Shown here: positions 18,680-28,275 of the stretch, piece by piece
How the letters are laid out: every line of letters begins with the position of its first letter
How positions within the stretch are numbered: position 1 is the first letter of the stretch
Source: Maribacter vaceletii
GTDB taxonomy: Bacteria > Bacteroidota > Bacteroidia > Flavobacteriales > Flavobacteriaceae
Assembly (NCBI RefSeq): GCF_003634105.1
Contig: NZ_RBIQ01000008.1
Span: forward strand, 558,001 to 622,000
Direction: 5' to 3'
DNA: 64,000 bases
The notes under the pieces: model-generated
Seen by the model: the letters and a program-made list of their open reading frames with translations, nothing else
What the model was told of the DNA's origin: nothing
Databases searched by the model: none
Translations under genes and position numbers: made by a program

Positions 18680-20104
18680 ATGGAGTCAATAAGTACTTTT
18701 GATATGCTTAAAATAGGGATTGGGCCATCTAGCTCCCATACTCTTGGCCCTTGGCGTGCAGCAGAAAAATGGATAAAAGAATTAAAAGAAACAACTATTT
18801 TTTCTCAAGTAACTACCATAAAAGTATACATCTATGGTTCTTTATCCTTAACAGGAAAAGGGCATGCCACAGATTACGCCTTAATGCTTGGGCTATCTGG
18901 ACAGGATCCAGAATTTATACCCATTCCCAACATTGCAACTATTGTCTCTAAAATAAAAGAAGAAAAGCAGATTGAGTTTAATGGAGAAGTAACACTCCCA
19001 TTTACTCCTGAAACAGATATTATTTTTGAAAGAAATTTTTTGCCGTTCCACGCCAATGGTATGACGTTTGAAGCATACTTACATTCTGGTAAAAAAACTA
19101 AAGCTACCTACTACTCTATTGGCGGAGGCTTTGTTGTTAAAGAGGAACTAAAAAAAGCTAAAAAAAATATTGAAATATTTAAACAATTTCCTTTCCCCAT
19201 AACTACAGGTACAGAATTATTAAACTTTTGCAATAACGAAAATAAAAGTATCTCAGAAATTGTCTTAGAAAATGAAAAATCCCTTAATACAAGGGAACAT
19301 ATAGACAAAGAATTACATCGTATTTGGGATACTATGCTAGAATGCCTGTATACCGGATGCCATACCGAAGGGAAACTACCTGGCGGACTTAATGTAACCC
19401 GTAGAGCCTATGACATACACAATACTCTAAAAGGAGAATTACCATATACAACACCACAAGAGTGGTTGGAAACCATTAGACATACTGAAGTAAAATTTAG
19501 GCAAATTCTAAAATGGGTTAGCTGTTTTGCCTTAGCAGTGAACGAAGTTAACGCTTCTCTAGGAAGAGTAGTTACAGCCCCTACCAATGGTAGTGCAGGT
19601 GTTATTCCTGCGGTTTTAATGTATTATATGGTAATAGAAAATCACCAAGCAAACTTTAAACACATAAAGCAATTTTTACTTGTTGCTGGAGAAATAGGTA
19701 GTATTTTTAAGAAAGGGGCTACTATTTCTGCTGCCATGGGTGGTTGCCAAGCAGAAATTGGCGTTTCCTCTGCAATGGCTGCAGGTGCGTTAACAGAACT
19801 ATTAGGAGGTACTCCTGAGCAAGTACTTATGGCTGCAGAAATTGCCATGGAACACCATTTAGGATTAACCTGCGACCCAATTGGCGGATTGGTACAAATA
19901 CCATGTATTGAACGCAACTCTATGGGAGCAATAAAAGCTATTAATGCCGCAGAACTTGCTCTTAGTTCCAAACCAGAAGAAGCAAAAGTCCCCTTAGACA
20001 AAGTCGTTAATACCATGTGGGAAACAGCTAAAGATATGAGCTCTAAATATAAGGAAACCTCTGAGGGTGGTTTGGCTGTAGGTGTATATTTAAGTGATTG
20101 TTAA
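18680..20104 (+). CDS. sdaA: L-serine ammonia-lyase (iron-sulfur type)
   Basis: This 474-residue single-chain enzyme deaminates L-serine to pyruvate. The N-terminal beta domain has the opening [20 protein letters not shown]. The alpha domain has [17 protein letters not shown] and the cysteines expected to hold the 4Fe-4S cluster (e.g. [25 protein letters not shown]). It is divergent from umuDC. TATATTTA at 18640-18647 is a near-consensus -7 box. Confidence 0.94.
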   Translation: MESISTFDMLKIGIGPSSSHTLGPWRAAEKWIKELKETTIFSQVTTIKVYIYGSLSLTGKGHATDYALMLGLSGQDPEFIPIPNIATIVSKIKEEKQIEFNGEVTLPFTPETDIIFERNFLPFHANGMTFEAYLHSGKKTKATYYSIGGGFVVKEELKKAKKNIEIFKQFPFPITTGTELLNFCNNENKSISEIVLENEKSLNTREHIDKELHRIWDTMLECLYTGCHTEGKLPGGLNVTRRAYDIHNTLKGELPYTTPQEWLETIRHTEVKFRQILKWVSCFALAVNEVNASLGRVVTAPTNGSAGVIPAVLMYYMVIENHQANFKHIKQFLLVAGEIGSIFKKGATISAAMGGCQAEIGVSSAMAAGALTELLGGTPEQVLMAAEIAMEHHLGLTCDPIGGLVQIPCIERNSMGAIKAINAAELALSSKPEEAKVPLDKVVNTMWETAKDMSSKYKETSEGGLAVGVYLSDC

Positions 20105-20146
20105 AATAATTCTTTTAATTCCTTTTTATTAATCTTAAACAATAGA

Positions 20147-20605
20147 TTATTCTCTACACCCTTTTATTCTTCGAGTATCAATAAGGTATATAATTTTCCA
20201 TTGCTCCTCTTCTTTATAAAGTTGAAAAGAATTTACTCCACAATGATGAAATTTATTTTGGAACCAAAATTCGTAAGGCACCCATACATTAGCCATAGCT
20301 CCATCTACTTTTATTTCAAAAGAAAGTAGTTTTTCTTTAAAAAGTATACTATCAGGAATGCTAACTATAGAAGTAATTAATTCCTTAAAATTCTCCGTTT
20401 TTATTCTTGTTTCCCCTTCCCTATTTTTTCCAATAGTTTGAAGAATAACATCTAACGTAACTAAACGCTTCATTTTAATAGAATCTTGTGCATGGAACGC
20501 TTCAAAAAAATCTAAAACAGTTTGTTTTATCTTTTCTTTTTCCAAATCTTGAGCATTCATATTAAGAAAAAACAGAAAGAGCAGAAGAAAGCTTATTTTT
20601 TTCAT
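20147..20605 (-). CDS. Exported NTF2-like (SnoaL fold) protein
   Basis: This 152-residue protein has a signal peptide ending MNAQ. The rest has the cone-shaped NTF2-like pattern: the first helix IKQTVLDFFEAFHAQDSIKMKRLVT carries the usual DFF-x-AF-x-xxD motif, and the end is the sheet strand WKIIYLIDTRR. Proteins of this type bind small ligands or act as scaffolds. No catalytic residues can be assigned. It converges on sdaA. Confidence 0.7.
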   Translation of the reverse strand: MKKISFLLLFLFFLNMNAQDLEKEKIKQTVLDFFEAFHAQDSIKMKRLVTLDVILQTIGKNREGETRIKTENFKELITSIVSIPDSILFKEKLLSFEIKVDGAMANVWVPYEFWFQNKFHHCGVNSFQLYKEEEQWKIIYLIDTRRIKGCRE

Positions 20606-20716
20606 AACTTTTATGTTAAATAGTTATCATTAAAATTAAGTGAAATATTTCAATGACATTATATTCTATAGAATTGAACAAATCTCCTTATTTTTAACAC
20701 ACTTAAAAAAATACGA

Positions 20717-21535
20717 ATGTCTACAGCAAAAAAAGAATATAAAAGAGTTACCGTAAAGTCCTTAGTGGACATGAAAAAAAATGGCGAAAAAATATCTATG
20801 CTTACCGCCTATGATTATTCTATGGCTAAAATTGTAGATGCTGCAAATGTAGACGTAATATTAGTAGGAGATTCTGCTAGTAATGTTATGGCTGGTCATG
20901 AAACAACTTTACCAATTACTCTAGACCAAATGATATACCATGCATCTTCAGTAATAAGAGCTATAGACAGGGCTCTTGTGGTTGTAGACTTACCTTTTGG
21001 AACCTACCAGAGTGATCCCAAAAAAGCGTTGCATTCTGCCATACGAATAATGAAAGAAAGTGGTGCTCACGCTGTAAAATTAGAAGGAGGAGAAGAAATT
21101 AAAGAATCTATTAAAAAAATACTAAATGCTGGTATTCCTGTTATGGGGCACTTAGGACTTACACCACAATCTATATATAAGTTTGGCACCTATACCGTAC
21201 GAGCTAAAGAAGAAGAAGAAGCAGAGAAATTAATGAAAGACGCCAAAATGCTAGAAAAACTTGGCTGTTTTGGTGTTGTAGTAGAAAAAATACCTGCAGA
21301 ATTAACAAAAGCTGTATCCGAAAGTATCTCTATACCTACTATTGGTATTGGTGGTGGAAAACATGCAGACGGACAAGTATTAGTTATTCATGATTTATTA
21401 GGAATGACGCATGAATTTAACCCTCGATTTTTACGTAGATACATGAATCTCTATGAAGAAATGAGTGCAGCCATATCTAATTATGTAGACGATGTAAAGA
21501 GTAGAGATTTCCCTAATGATGAGGAGCAATATTAA
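20717..21535 (+). CDS. panB: 3-methyl-2-oxobutanoate hydroxymethyltransferase
   Basis: This 272-residue enzyme makes ketopantoate from alpha-ketoisovalerate and methylene-THF, the first committed step of pantothenate and CoA synthesis. Family motifs are [51 protein letters not shown] and IGIGGG. It is first in a tight group with lspA (3-base gap) and a pseudouridine synthase. CoaE, the last CoA enzyme, is at the far right of the window but unlinked. Confidence 0.96.
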   Translation: MSTAKKEYKRVTVKSLVDMKKNGEKISMLTAYDYSMAKIVDAANVDVILVGDSASNVMAGHETTLPITLDQMIYHASSVIRAIDRALVVVDLPFGTYQSDPKKALHSAIRIMKESGAHAVKLEGGEEIKESIKKILNAGIPVMGHLGLTPQSIYKFGTYTVRAKEEEEAEKLMKDAKMLEKLGCFGVVVEKIPAELTKAVSESISIPTIGIGGGKHADGQVLVIHDLLGMTHEFNPRFLRRYMNLYEEMSAAISNYVDDVKSRDFPNDEEQY

Positions 21536-21538
21536 TTT

Positions 21539-22036
21539 ATGCAATTAACTAAATTAATAAAGAGAACTTTAATAATACTTGTAGTTATACTTAACATTGG
21601 GTGCGATCAAATTTCAAAAAATATAGTTCGTAAAAGTGTTATTCCAGAAGACTACATTCAAGTTTTAGGAGACAATTTTATCCTCACCAATGTGGAGAAT
21701 ACAGGCGCTATGCTAGGTTTTGGAGAAAACCTACCCCCTATTATTAAACGCATTATTTTACAAGGAATACCTGTTCTTGTATTATTAGTTTTACTTTACA
21801 GAACCTTACTAAAAACACATTTAAATACGATACTTGCAGTAGCTTTTGCTTTTGTTATTGGAGGAGGAATTGGAAACCTTATAGACCGTATATTATACAA
21901 TTCTGTCACCGATTTTTTTCTTATAAAATTTAGTTTTATTAAAACAGGAATTTTTAACATGGCCGATGTTTCTGTTACCGTAGGTGCTCTATTAATTATA
22001 TTTATTACCATTCGTTACAAAAACATAGAAATTTAG
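21539..22036 (+). CDS. lspA: Lipoprotein signal peptidase II
   Basis: This 165-residue inner-membrane aspartyl protease removes signal peptides from prolipoproteins. Four hydrophobic segments are visible, with the family motifs VENTGAMLGFG, GGGIGNLIDRIL (catalytic Asp) and FNMADVSV (second catalytic Asp). It would process the many lipoproteins in this window. It overlaps the next gene by one base. Confidence 0.95.
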   Translation: MQLTKLIKRTLIILVVILNIGCDQISKNIVRKSVIPEDYIQVLGDNFILTNVENTGAMLGFGENLPPIIKRIILQGIPVLVLLVLLYRTLLKTHLNTILAVAFAFVIGGGIGNLIDRILYNSVTDFFLIKFSFIKTGIFNMADVSVTVGALLIIFITIRYKNIEI

Positions 22037-22734
22037 TGGCTTCAAAAATACGTTCTAACGCTAATAATTTACAAGTTCTATACGAGGACAATCATATTAT
22101 TGCAATTAACAAAAGAGCAGGAGATATTGTTCAAGGAGATAAAACCGGAGACATACCTTTAAGCGAAGTTGTTAAACAATATATTAAAGTTAAATATAAC
22201 AAACCTGGTAATGTTTATATAGGCGTAGCACATAGGCTAGACCGACCTACCTCTGGAATTGTAGTATTTGCAAGAACATCAAAAGCGCTACCAAGACTAA
22301 ATAAATTATTTGCAGAAAAAGAAGCAAAAAAAACATATTGGGCAATTGTAAAAAACAAACCCGAGAAAGAAAAAGATACCTTAACTCACTGGTTAAAAAG
22401 AAATACCAAGCAGAATAAATCTTACGCTAATAAAAAAGAAATTACAGATAGTAAAAAAGCCATTCTTGATTATAGAGTAATAAAAAAATTAGATAATTTT
22501 TATGTACTAGAGATAGATTTAAAAACAGGAAGACACCACCAAATACGTTCCCAATTAACTTTTATTGGCTGTCCTATTAAAGGGGATTTAAAATATGGTT
22601 TTAACCGAAGTAATAAAGATGGTAGTATTCATCTTCACGCAAGAAAACTCTCTTTTATTCATCCTGTAAAAAAAGAAGCTATAACTATACTAGCTCCTCC
22701 TCCTAACGACCCAATTTGGAACGCTTCTTGTTAA
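22036..22734 (+). CDS. RluA family pseudouridine synthase
   Basis: This 232-residue protein converts uridine to pseudouridine in structured RNA. The catalytic motif is HRLDRPTSG, and KTGRHHQIRSQL is the conserved C-terminal motif. There is no S4 domain, so it is a short stand-alone member. The GTG start overlaps the lspA stop by one base, and I see no better in-frame start. The target base, in rRNA or tRNA, cannot be assigned. Confidence 0.88.
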   Translation: MASKIRSNANNLQVLYEDNHIIAINKRAGDIVQGDKTGDIPLSEVVKQYIKVKYNKPGNVYIGVAHRLDRPTSGIVVFARTSKALPRLNKLFAEKEAKKTYWAIVKNKPEKEKDTLTHWLKRNTKQNKSYANKKEITDSKKAILDYRVIKKLDNFYVLEIDLKTGRHHQIRSQLTFIGCPIKGDLKYGFNRSNKDGSIHLHARKLSFIHPVKKEAITILAPPPNDPIWNASC

Positions 22735-22772
22735 TTTTAGTACATTTAGTACTCTAATTAAAACACTATACC

Positions 22773-23303
22773 ATGTTAAAGAACATTCTATACATTTCCA
22801 TTTTTTTGATAATTTCCTCTTGTAGTAGCTACAACTCTATAGACTCTTTTTACAATGCTCATAAAAATGACAACCATGTTACTGCGGTTAGAGTTCCTCA
22901 TTTTATGCTTTCTTTATTAAGTAACATATCTCCAGAAATGCAATCTTTAATTGGTAATACTAAAGATTTAAGATATATGCAATTTCCTAGTGAAACTGCA
23001 GAAAAAACAAACGTTCTAAACACACAAATGAACGGTATTACTGGAAATTCTTTTATTGAAGTATATAGAAAAAACGATAACTTAAAACGCAACGTAGTAT
23101 CTATACGTGAAAAGAAAAATAGTGTAAAAGAAATTTTAATTTACAATAATAACAATGAAAATGGTTCTTTCTTATATTTTAATGGAAATTTTGACCCCGT
23201 TAAAGTTCGTGAAATGGCTAAAAACAATCAATTTGAAAGTCTTGGAAATAACCTTATCAATCAAATAAATTACTCCTCACCAGGAGTTAAACAAGAACAG
23301 TAA
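22773..23303 (+). CDS. DUF4252-like lipoprotein
   Basis: This 176-residue protein has a lipobox (IISSC). The rest fits DUF4252 proteins of Bacteroidota: FYNAHKNDNHVTAVRVPHFML, a central IRE-rich strand and a C-terminal helical end. The function is unknown. A short inverted repeat, AGTAC-N5-GTACT, lies at 22739-22753 just upstream. Confidence 0.65.
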   Translation: MLKNILYISIFLIISSCSSYNSIDSFYNAHKNDNHVTAVRVPHFMLSLLSNISPEMQSLIGNTKDLRYMQFPSETAEKTNVLNTQMNGITGNSFIEVYRKNDNLKRNVVSIREKKNSVKEILIYNNNNENGSFLYFNGNFDPVKVREMAKNNQFESLGNNLINQINYSSPGVKQEQ

Positions 23304-23308
23304 TAAGT

Positions 23309-24181
23309 TTATTTTCTCTTAAAAGAACGGATACTTTCAATAACTACGGAACTTAATATAAGCGCCCCACCAACTACGGTTCGCCAACTTGGTATTTCCC
23401 CTAAAAACAAAATACCTAAAATGATTCCATAAACGGGTTGTATACTTCCTAAAATGCTGGCACTAGTAATACTAAAATTTTTAAAACTTTTTAAAAATAG
23501 TGTATGCCCTATAGCTGTTGTTAACAAGGCTAAAGTTAGCAATGGTTTCCATTGTTCAAATACAAGTGAAATATCAACAAAAAATAGAATTGGAGATAAA
23601 ACTATTCCTGCAATAGCTACTTGATAAAACATTAGACCAGAACCATTATAACTACCTCCTTTTTTCTTTAAAAGAAGATTACGTAATGCATAAAAAAAGG
23701 CAGAAAGAATCCCTAAACCTATTGCTTTGGCATAACTACTTTCTATATCAATATTTGGAGCCAAATAATATACTCCAAATAGCACCAACAAAGCCAGTAA
23801 TAAGTGTGCTTTTTCGAACTTAGTTTTCAAGATAAATGGCTCTAATAAAGCAGTAATAACTGGGTATGTAAATAAAGAAAGCATACCTATTGCTACATTA
23901 GAAAGCTGTAAAGCATAAAAATAGGTTACCCAATGTATACAAAGAAAAATACCACTTAAAAATATTAAAAACCTATCTTTTACATTTATAAATAAAGATA
24001 CTTTTTTATACCTACAATATAAATATAATAGTAAACACGCTAATAACGCCCTTACCCCTATTGTCACCATAGGATTTAATGTTACGTATCTTCCTAAAGC
24101 ACCTGAGGTACTTATTAATAACATTGCAAAATTAATCTCTAATAAATGCCTTATTTGTGGCTTATTTTTAAACTTACTCAC
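23309..24181 (-). CDS. DMT superfamily (EamA) transporter
   Basis: This 290-residue inner-membrane protein has about ten hydrophobic segments in two repeated EamA halves. Examples are the first half LLISTSGALGRYV and the second half with AIGHTLFLKSFKNFSITSASILGSIQPVYGIILG cut by a PVYG motif. Such proteins export amino acids or metabolites. It begins three bases after the end of the upstream helical-repeat gene, so the two share a transcript. The substrate is unknown. Confidence 0.88.
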   Translation of the reverse strand: MSKFKNKPQIRHLLEINFAMLLISTSGALGRYVTLNPMVTIGVRALLACLLLYLYCRYKKVSLFINVKDRFLIFLSGIFLCIHWVTYFYALQLSNVAIGMLSLFTYPVITALLEPFILKTKFEKAHLLLALLVLFGVYYLAPNIDIESSYAKAIGLGILSAFFYALRNLLLKKKGGSYNGSGLMFYQVAIAGIVLSPILFFVDISLVFEQWKPLLTLALLTTAIGHTLFLKSFKNFSITSASILGSIQPVYGIILGILFLGEIPSWRTVVGGALILSSVVIESIRSFKRK

Positions 24182-24184
24182 AAA

Positions 24185-25729
24185 TTAACGCTTTAAAGCC
24201 ATAGCTTTTTCTCTAATAATTTGAGAAACTGGTTTGTCTTCTAAATGACTTTCTAACCAAGATATAATATCTAAATATAAAAATGCTCTTTTCTCATAAG
24301 GATGATCTTCATACTTCTTTAGTTCCGTATAAAGTTTTAAAAACTCATCTCTTAATTCATGAGGATAAATATTACCAAGGTTACGCAAGAACTTTATCAT
24401 TTCTTTTTGCACTTCATGCATGTCGTTCATTTTTAACAAAAACTTATAGGTACTCTTTAATTGCACCTCTAAATGATAATCCATACCTGCCTCATAATGA
24501 GCAACTAAACTTAACACACGAGCAAAACACATAAGATCCTCTCGCATTTTTAAATTCTTATTTTCTATTATCTTTTTTAGGTATAGAATACAAGATTTAT
24601 TATCTCCATTTCCAAAATACAAACATGCAATTTTATAATACAACACCATAACATGGTGTGCATCTATACGGTCTTGATGCTTATTAATACCATATTCAAC
24701 AATCTTAACCAAATACAAACCTTTTTCAAAAGTACCCTCTAAAAAATGCTGATTTAATTTATTAGCATTTAAATACAAAAAAGCTAAAGAATTTATATTA
24801 TCATTCTTAGGAAAACTCCTGGACTCCAAAATAGCTTCAAGTTTTTGCAAGGTTTGCTTAAATTGAGAACTATATTTTACGTAAAATAATGACTCTAATA
24901 AATAATGATTTCCTTTAATAAAAAAAACAGGATTTAAATAAATCATATCTTTATTTTCATAAAATAAATCTACCCACTTATTAGCATACTTATAGCAAGA
25001 AAGAAAATCTTGTATTAAAAAACTGTACCATAAGTGGGCTTTATACAGCCATAATTTTTCACGAAACCCTAAATCTTCTATTTTATATTTAGGCAAATGT
25101 TTTTCAAAATAATCCTGCACCATTTTATAGCTTTCATCGCTCTTAACATAGCCCACTTTAAGCATCATTCCATACAACTGCAAGGATAAATTTGAAAGTT
25201 TACTTGTCATTACATTATGGCCAGACAATTCTTTTGCCTGTATAGCTAATTCATTAGCTCTATCCGGAATACTTCTAGTTATATATTGGGTTTCTATAAG
25301 TTTTTCTAGCTCTACTATTTCATAAGCAATATTTTTCTCTTCATTCTCAATAGCAGTAGTTTTTACTTTATCTAAAATTTTAAGACTTTGTTTATACAGT
25401 CCTTTTTGATAAAGAATAGTAGCAAAATCTAACTGCTCTCTTATCTGAACCCTAATATTTTGGTTTACTGGATTTAAACGTAAACTCACTAAAATTTGCT
25501 TATAAAGGTGCGCTTTTAAATTAGATAGTTGTTCTTTCTTTACAATACCACTTTCTAAAATATTTTTCTCATTATAGAGCTTACTTTTGTCTAATAAATT
25601 AAATAAAGCCAAAAATTTGGCGTCAGAATTAACCCCTAACCTTCCAACATAGAGTTTAAACTGACGTTTCTCTGACTTAGAAAGGGACTTAACCAAAACG
25701 AACAAAGCATCTTTATGCACATTTGTCAT
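24185..25729 (-). CDS. Conserved helical-repeat (TPR-like) cytoplasmic protein
   Basis: This 514-residue protein is almost entirely predicted helix, with no signal peptide or membrane segment. It opens with LVKSLSKSEKRQFKLYV and has repeated helix pairs such as YQKGLYKQSLKILDKV that resemble TPR units. I know of no function for it. It is probably a scaffold. It lies directly upstream of the DMT transporter on the minus strand. Confidence 0.6.
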   Translation of the reverse strand: MTNVHKDALFVLVKSLSKSEKRQFKLYVGRLGVNSDAKFLALFNLLDKSKLYNEKNILESGIVKKEQLSNLKAHLYKQILVSLRLNPVNQNIRVQIREQLDFATILYQKGLYKQSLKILDKVKTTAIENEEKNIAYEIVELEKLIETQYITRSIPDRANELAIQAKELSGHNVMTSKLSNLSLQLYGMMLKVGYVKSDESYKMVQDYFEKHLPKYKIEDLGFREKLWLYKAHLWYSFLIQDFLSCYKYANKWVDLFYENKDMIYLNPVFFIKGNHYLLESLFYVKYSSQFKQTLQKLEAILESRSFPKNDNINSLAFLYLNANKLNQHFLEGTFEKGLYLVKIVEYGINKHQDRIDAHHVMVLYYKIACLYFGNGDNKSCILYLKKIIENKNLKMREDLMCFARVLSLVAHYEAGMDYHLEVQLKSTYKFLLKMNDMHEVQKEMIKFLRNLGNIYPHELRDEFLKLYTELKKYEDHPYEKRAFLYLDIISWLESHLEDKPVSQIIREKAMALKR

Positions 25730-25876
25730 CGTAAAAAAAATAGTTTATATGTTTGTTTATCAGTATTTTAACACCACTAAAAAGTGTATTAACATTGTAA
25801 ATGTTTTTTATTAACTTAGTTATTTTAAGGTAATGGTCATATATTCGTAATGACTAGTTAAAACTACGCAAATATA

Positions 25877-27049
25877 ATGAGCAAAGATAAAGTACAAATT
25901 TTTGATACCACTCTAAGAGATGGAGAACAAGTTCCAGGATGCAAATTGGATACGGAACAAAAGTTAGTAATTGCCGAAAGATTAGAGCTTTTAGGTGTTG
26001 ATATTATTGAAGCTGGATTTCCTATATCTAGCCCTGGAGATTTTAGATCTGTAACAGAAATATCTAAGTTAGTTAAAAACGTTACTGTTTGTGGCTTAAC
26101 AAGAGCTGTTAAAAAAGATATTGAAGTAGCTGCAGATGCTCTTAAGTATGCCAAAAGACCAAGAATACATACTGGTATTGGCACATCTGCTTCACATATT
26201 AAATATAAATTTAACTCTAACAAAGACGCTATTATTGAAAAAGCTGTTGCTGCTGTAAAATATGCTAAAACTTTTGTAGAAGATGTAGAGTTTTTTGCAG
26301 AAGACGCAGGAAGAACAGATAATGAGTTCTTAGCTAGAATTTGCGAAGAGTTAATAAAAGTTGGTGTAACTGTTTTAAATATTCCAGATACAACAGGCTA
26401 TTGCTTACCAGAAGAATATGGAGCTAAAATAAAATACTTAAAAGAAAACGTCACAGGAATACACAAGGCTACACTTTCTTGTCACTGCCATAATGATTTA
26501 GGGCTTGCTACAGCAAATTCTATTGCTGGTGTTGCAAACGGAGCAAGACAAATAGAATGTACTATAAATGGTATTGGAGAGCGTGCTGGTAATACAGCAT
26601 TAGAAGAGGTTGTTATGATTTTAAGACAACACCCAACTCTTGGCTTAGACACAAACATTAACAGTAAATTATTAAATAGTACTAGTTTAATGGTTTCCCA
26701 AAAAATGGGAATGATGGTGCAACCAAACAAAGCCATTGTAGGTGCTAATGCATTTGCACATAGTTCTGGAATACATCAAGATGGTGTAATAAAAAATAGA
26801 GAAACCTATGAAATTATAGACCCAGCAGATGTTGGAGTTAATGAATCTTCTATAATTTTAACCGCAAGAAGCGGACGTGCTGCTTTAGCCTACAGAGCTA
26901 AAATTGTAGGGTATGAACTTACTAAGATTCAACTAGATACTGTTTATCAAGAATTTTTAAAATACGCAGATACAAGAAAAGAAGTGGTTGATAATGACAT
27001 TCATGAAATTATAGAAACTAGCGGTATTAACATTAAAGCGCTTAGCTAA
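25877..27049 (+). CDS. leuA: 2-isopropylmalate synthase, short form
   Basis: This 390-residue enzyme condenses alpha-ketoisovalerate with acetyl-CoA, the first step of leucine synthesis. The catalytic domain has [12 protein letters not shown] (10-21), the metal-binding [13 protein letters not shown] and the second signature [14 protein letters not shown]. It ends at 390 residues, so the C-terminal LeuA regulatory domain that binds leucine is absent. It overlaps leuB by one base. The related R-citramalate and homocitrate synthases are alternatives, but leuB next door supports leuA. Confidence 0.9.
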   Translation: MSKDKVQIFDTTLRDGEQVPGCKLDTEQKLVIAERLELLGVDIIEAGFPISSPGDFRSVTEISKLVKNVTVCGLTRAVKKDIEVAADALKYAKRPRIHTGIGTSASHIKYKFNSNKDAIIEKAVAAVKYAKTFVEDVEFFAEDAGRTDNEFLARICEELIKVGVTVLNIPDTTGYCLPEEYGAKIKYLKENVTGIHKATLSCHCHNDLGLATANSIAGVANGARQIECTINGIGERAGNTALEEVVMILRQHPTLGLDTNINSKLLNSTSLMVSQKMGMMVQPNKAIVGANAFAHSSGIHQDGVIKNRETYEIIDPADVGVNESSIILTARSGRAALAYRAKIVGYELTKIQLDTVYQEFLKYADTRKEVVDNDIHEIIETSGINIKALS

Positions 27050-28170
27050 TGTATTTAAACATTGCTCTATTAGGTGGAGACGGTATTGGACCAGAAGTTC
27101 TGGCGCAATCTGTAAAATGCCTACAGGCAGTAGAGCATAGTTTTGGGCACACTTTTTCTTTTACAAAAGCAGACATAGGAGCTGTTGCAATGAAAAAAAC
27201 AGGAGAGCCCTTACCAGAAAAAACGCTGAAAATTTGTAAAAACTCTGATGCAATTTTATTTGGAGCAATAGGTACTCCAGAATACGACCAAAACCCAACC
27301 TCTAAAGTTTGGCCAGAACAAGGTTTATTTAAATTAAGAAAAGAGCTAGATTTATTTGCAAATATTAGACCCGTTAAAGTTTTTCCTGCATTAGCAAAAT
27401 TATCTCCATTAAATAGAGGAAATATATTAGATACCGACTTAGTTATCTATAGAGAACTAACTGGAGGAATCTATTTTGGCAAAAAAAAAGTTAGTAAAGA
27501 CGGAGCAAAAGCATTAGATACCTGTGAGTACTCTGAAAAAGAAATTAGCAGAATTGCACACCTTGCCTTTAAAGCGGCAAAAAGCAGACAAAAAAAACTA
27601 ACTTTAGTAGATAAAGCAAATGTATTAGAAACCTCTAGACTTTGGAGAAGAGTAGTTACAAATATTGCTAGTAGCTACCCAGAAGTAACCCTTAACTGCA
27701 TGTTTATGGACCATGCAGCCGTTGAAATGATTTTACATCCAAATAAATTTGATGTAATCTTAACAGACAATATGTTTGGAGACATCTTATCTGACCAAGG
27801 TAGTGCTATTTCAGGATCTATTGGCTTACTACCATCTTCCTCTGTAGGCTTAGGACATGCAATGTTTGAACCCATTCACGGCTCTTACCCACAAGCAAAA
27901 GGCAAAAACATAGCTAACCCTGTAGCATCTATATTAAGTGTTGCAATGCTATTACAACACTTTGACTTAATAGAAGAAGCAAATGCAGTAATATCTGCAG
28001 TTTTAAAGTCTTTTGCTAAGAAAATTGTTACCCCAGATGTATTAGGAAGTAGTAAATATGGAACAGACTATGTTGGAGATTTTATTGCAAATAATATTAA
28101 TGATGATAACGATGACGACCTTAATATTAATGATGAAAATATAGGTTTAGGAAAATCTACAATTATCTAA
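27049..28170 (+). CDS. leuB: 3-isopropylmalate dehydrogenase
   Basis: This 373-residue enzyme oxidises and decarboxylates 3-isopropylmalate using NAD. Signatures are LLGGDGIGPEV, ELTGGIYFGKK, the catalytic KANVLETS and NMFGDILSDQGSAISGSIGLLPS. The ATG overlaps the leuA stop. The last ~20 residues are an extra Asp/Asn-rich tail (NDDNDDDLNINDEN), encoded partly by a 15-base direct repeat. leuC and leuD, needed between these two steps, are not adjacent. Confidence 0.94.
   Translation: MYLNIALLGGDGIGPEVLAQSVKCLQAVEHSFGHTFSFTKADIGAVAMKKTGEPLPEKTLKICKNSDAILFGAIGTPEYDQNPTSKVWPEQGLFKLRKELDLFANIRPVKVFPALAKLSPLNRGNILDTDLVIYRELTGGIYFGKKKVSKDGAKALDTCEYSEKEISRIAHLAFKAAKSRQKKLTLVDKANVLETSRLWRRVVTNIASSYPEVTLNCMFMDHAAVEMILHPNKFDVILTDNMFGDILSDQGSAISGSIGLLPSSSVGLGHAMFEPIHGSYPQAKGKNIANPVASILSVAMLLQHFDLIEEANAVISAVLKSFAKKIVTPDVLGSSKYGTDYVGDFIANNINDDNDDDLNINDENIGLGKSTII
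28092..28136 (+). repeat. 15-bp direct repeat in the leuB tail
   Basis: TAATATTAATGATGA occurs at 28092-28106 and 28122-28136, thirty bases apart, which is ten codons in frame. It suggests that the acidic tail arose by a small duplication. Confidence 0.7.
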
Positions 28171-28225
28171 ATCCAAAACAAATAAATACATTCTCATAAA
28201 AATTAAAATTGAATAGGATTCCTTA

Positions 28226-28256
28226 TTGAATGTCTTATTCCATTGTTTTATCTTTA
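28226..28256 (+). promoter_or_regulatory. pheT promoter, TTG-N20-TATCTTTA
   Basis: TTG at 28226-28228 and TATCTTTA at 28249-28256 have the normal Bacteroidota spacing. The last base of the -7 box differs from the consensus (A for G). The predicted transcript starts about 14 bases before the pheT ATG. Confidence 0.4.
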
Positions 28257-28275
28257 CCAGCTTTAAACACAACTA

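Noticed and set aside
25840-25847. TATATTCG before leuA, also before tetR (49639-49646)
   Set aside because: It differs from TAnnTTTG at one position and has no TTG at -33, so it is mentioned but not called as a promoter.
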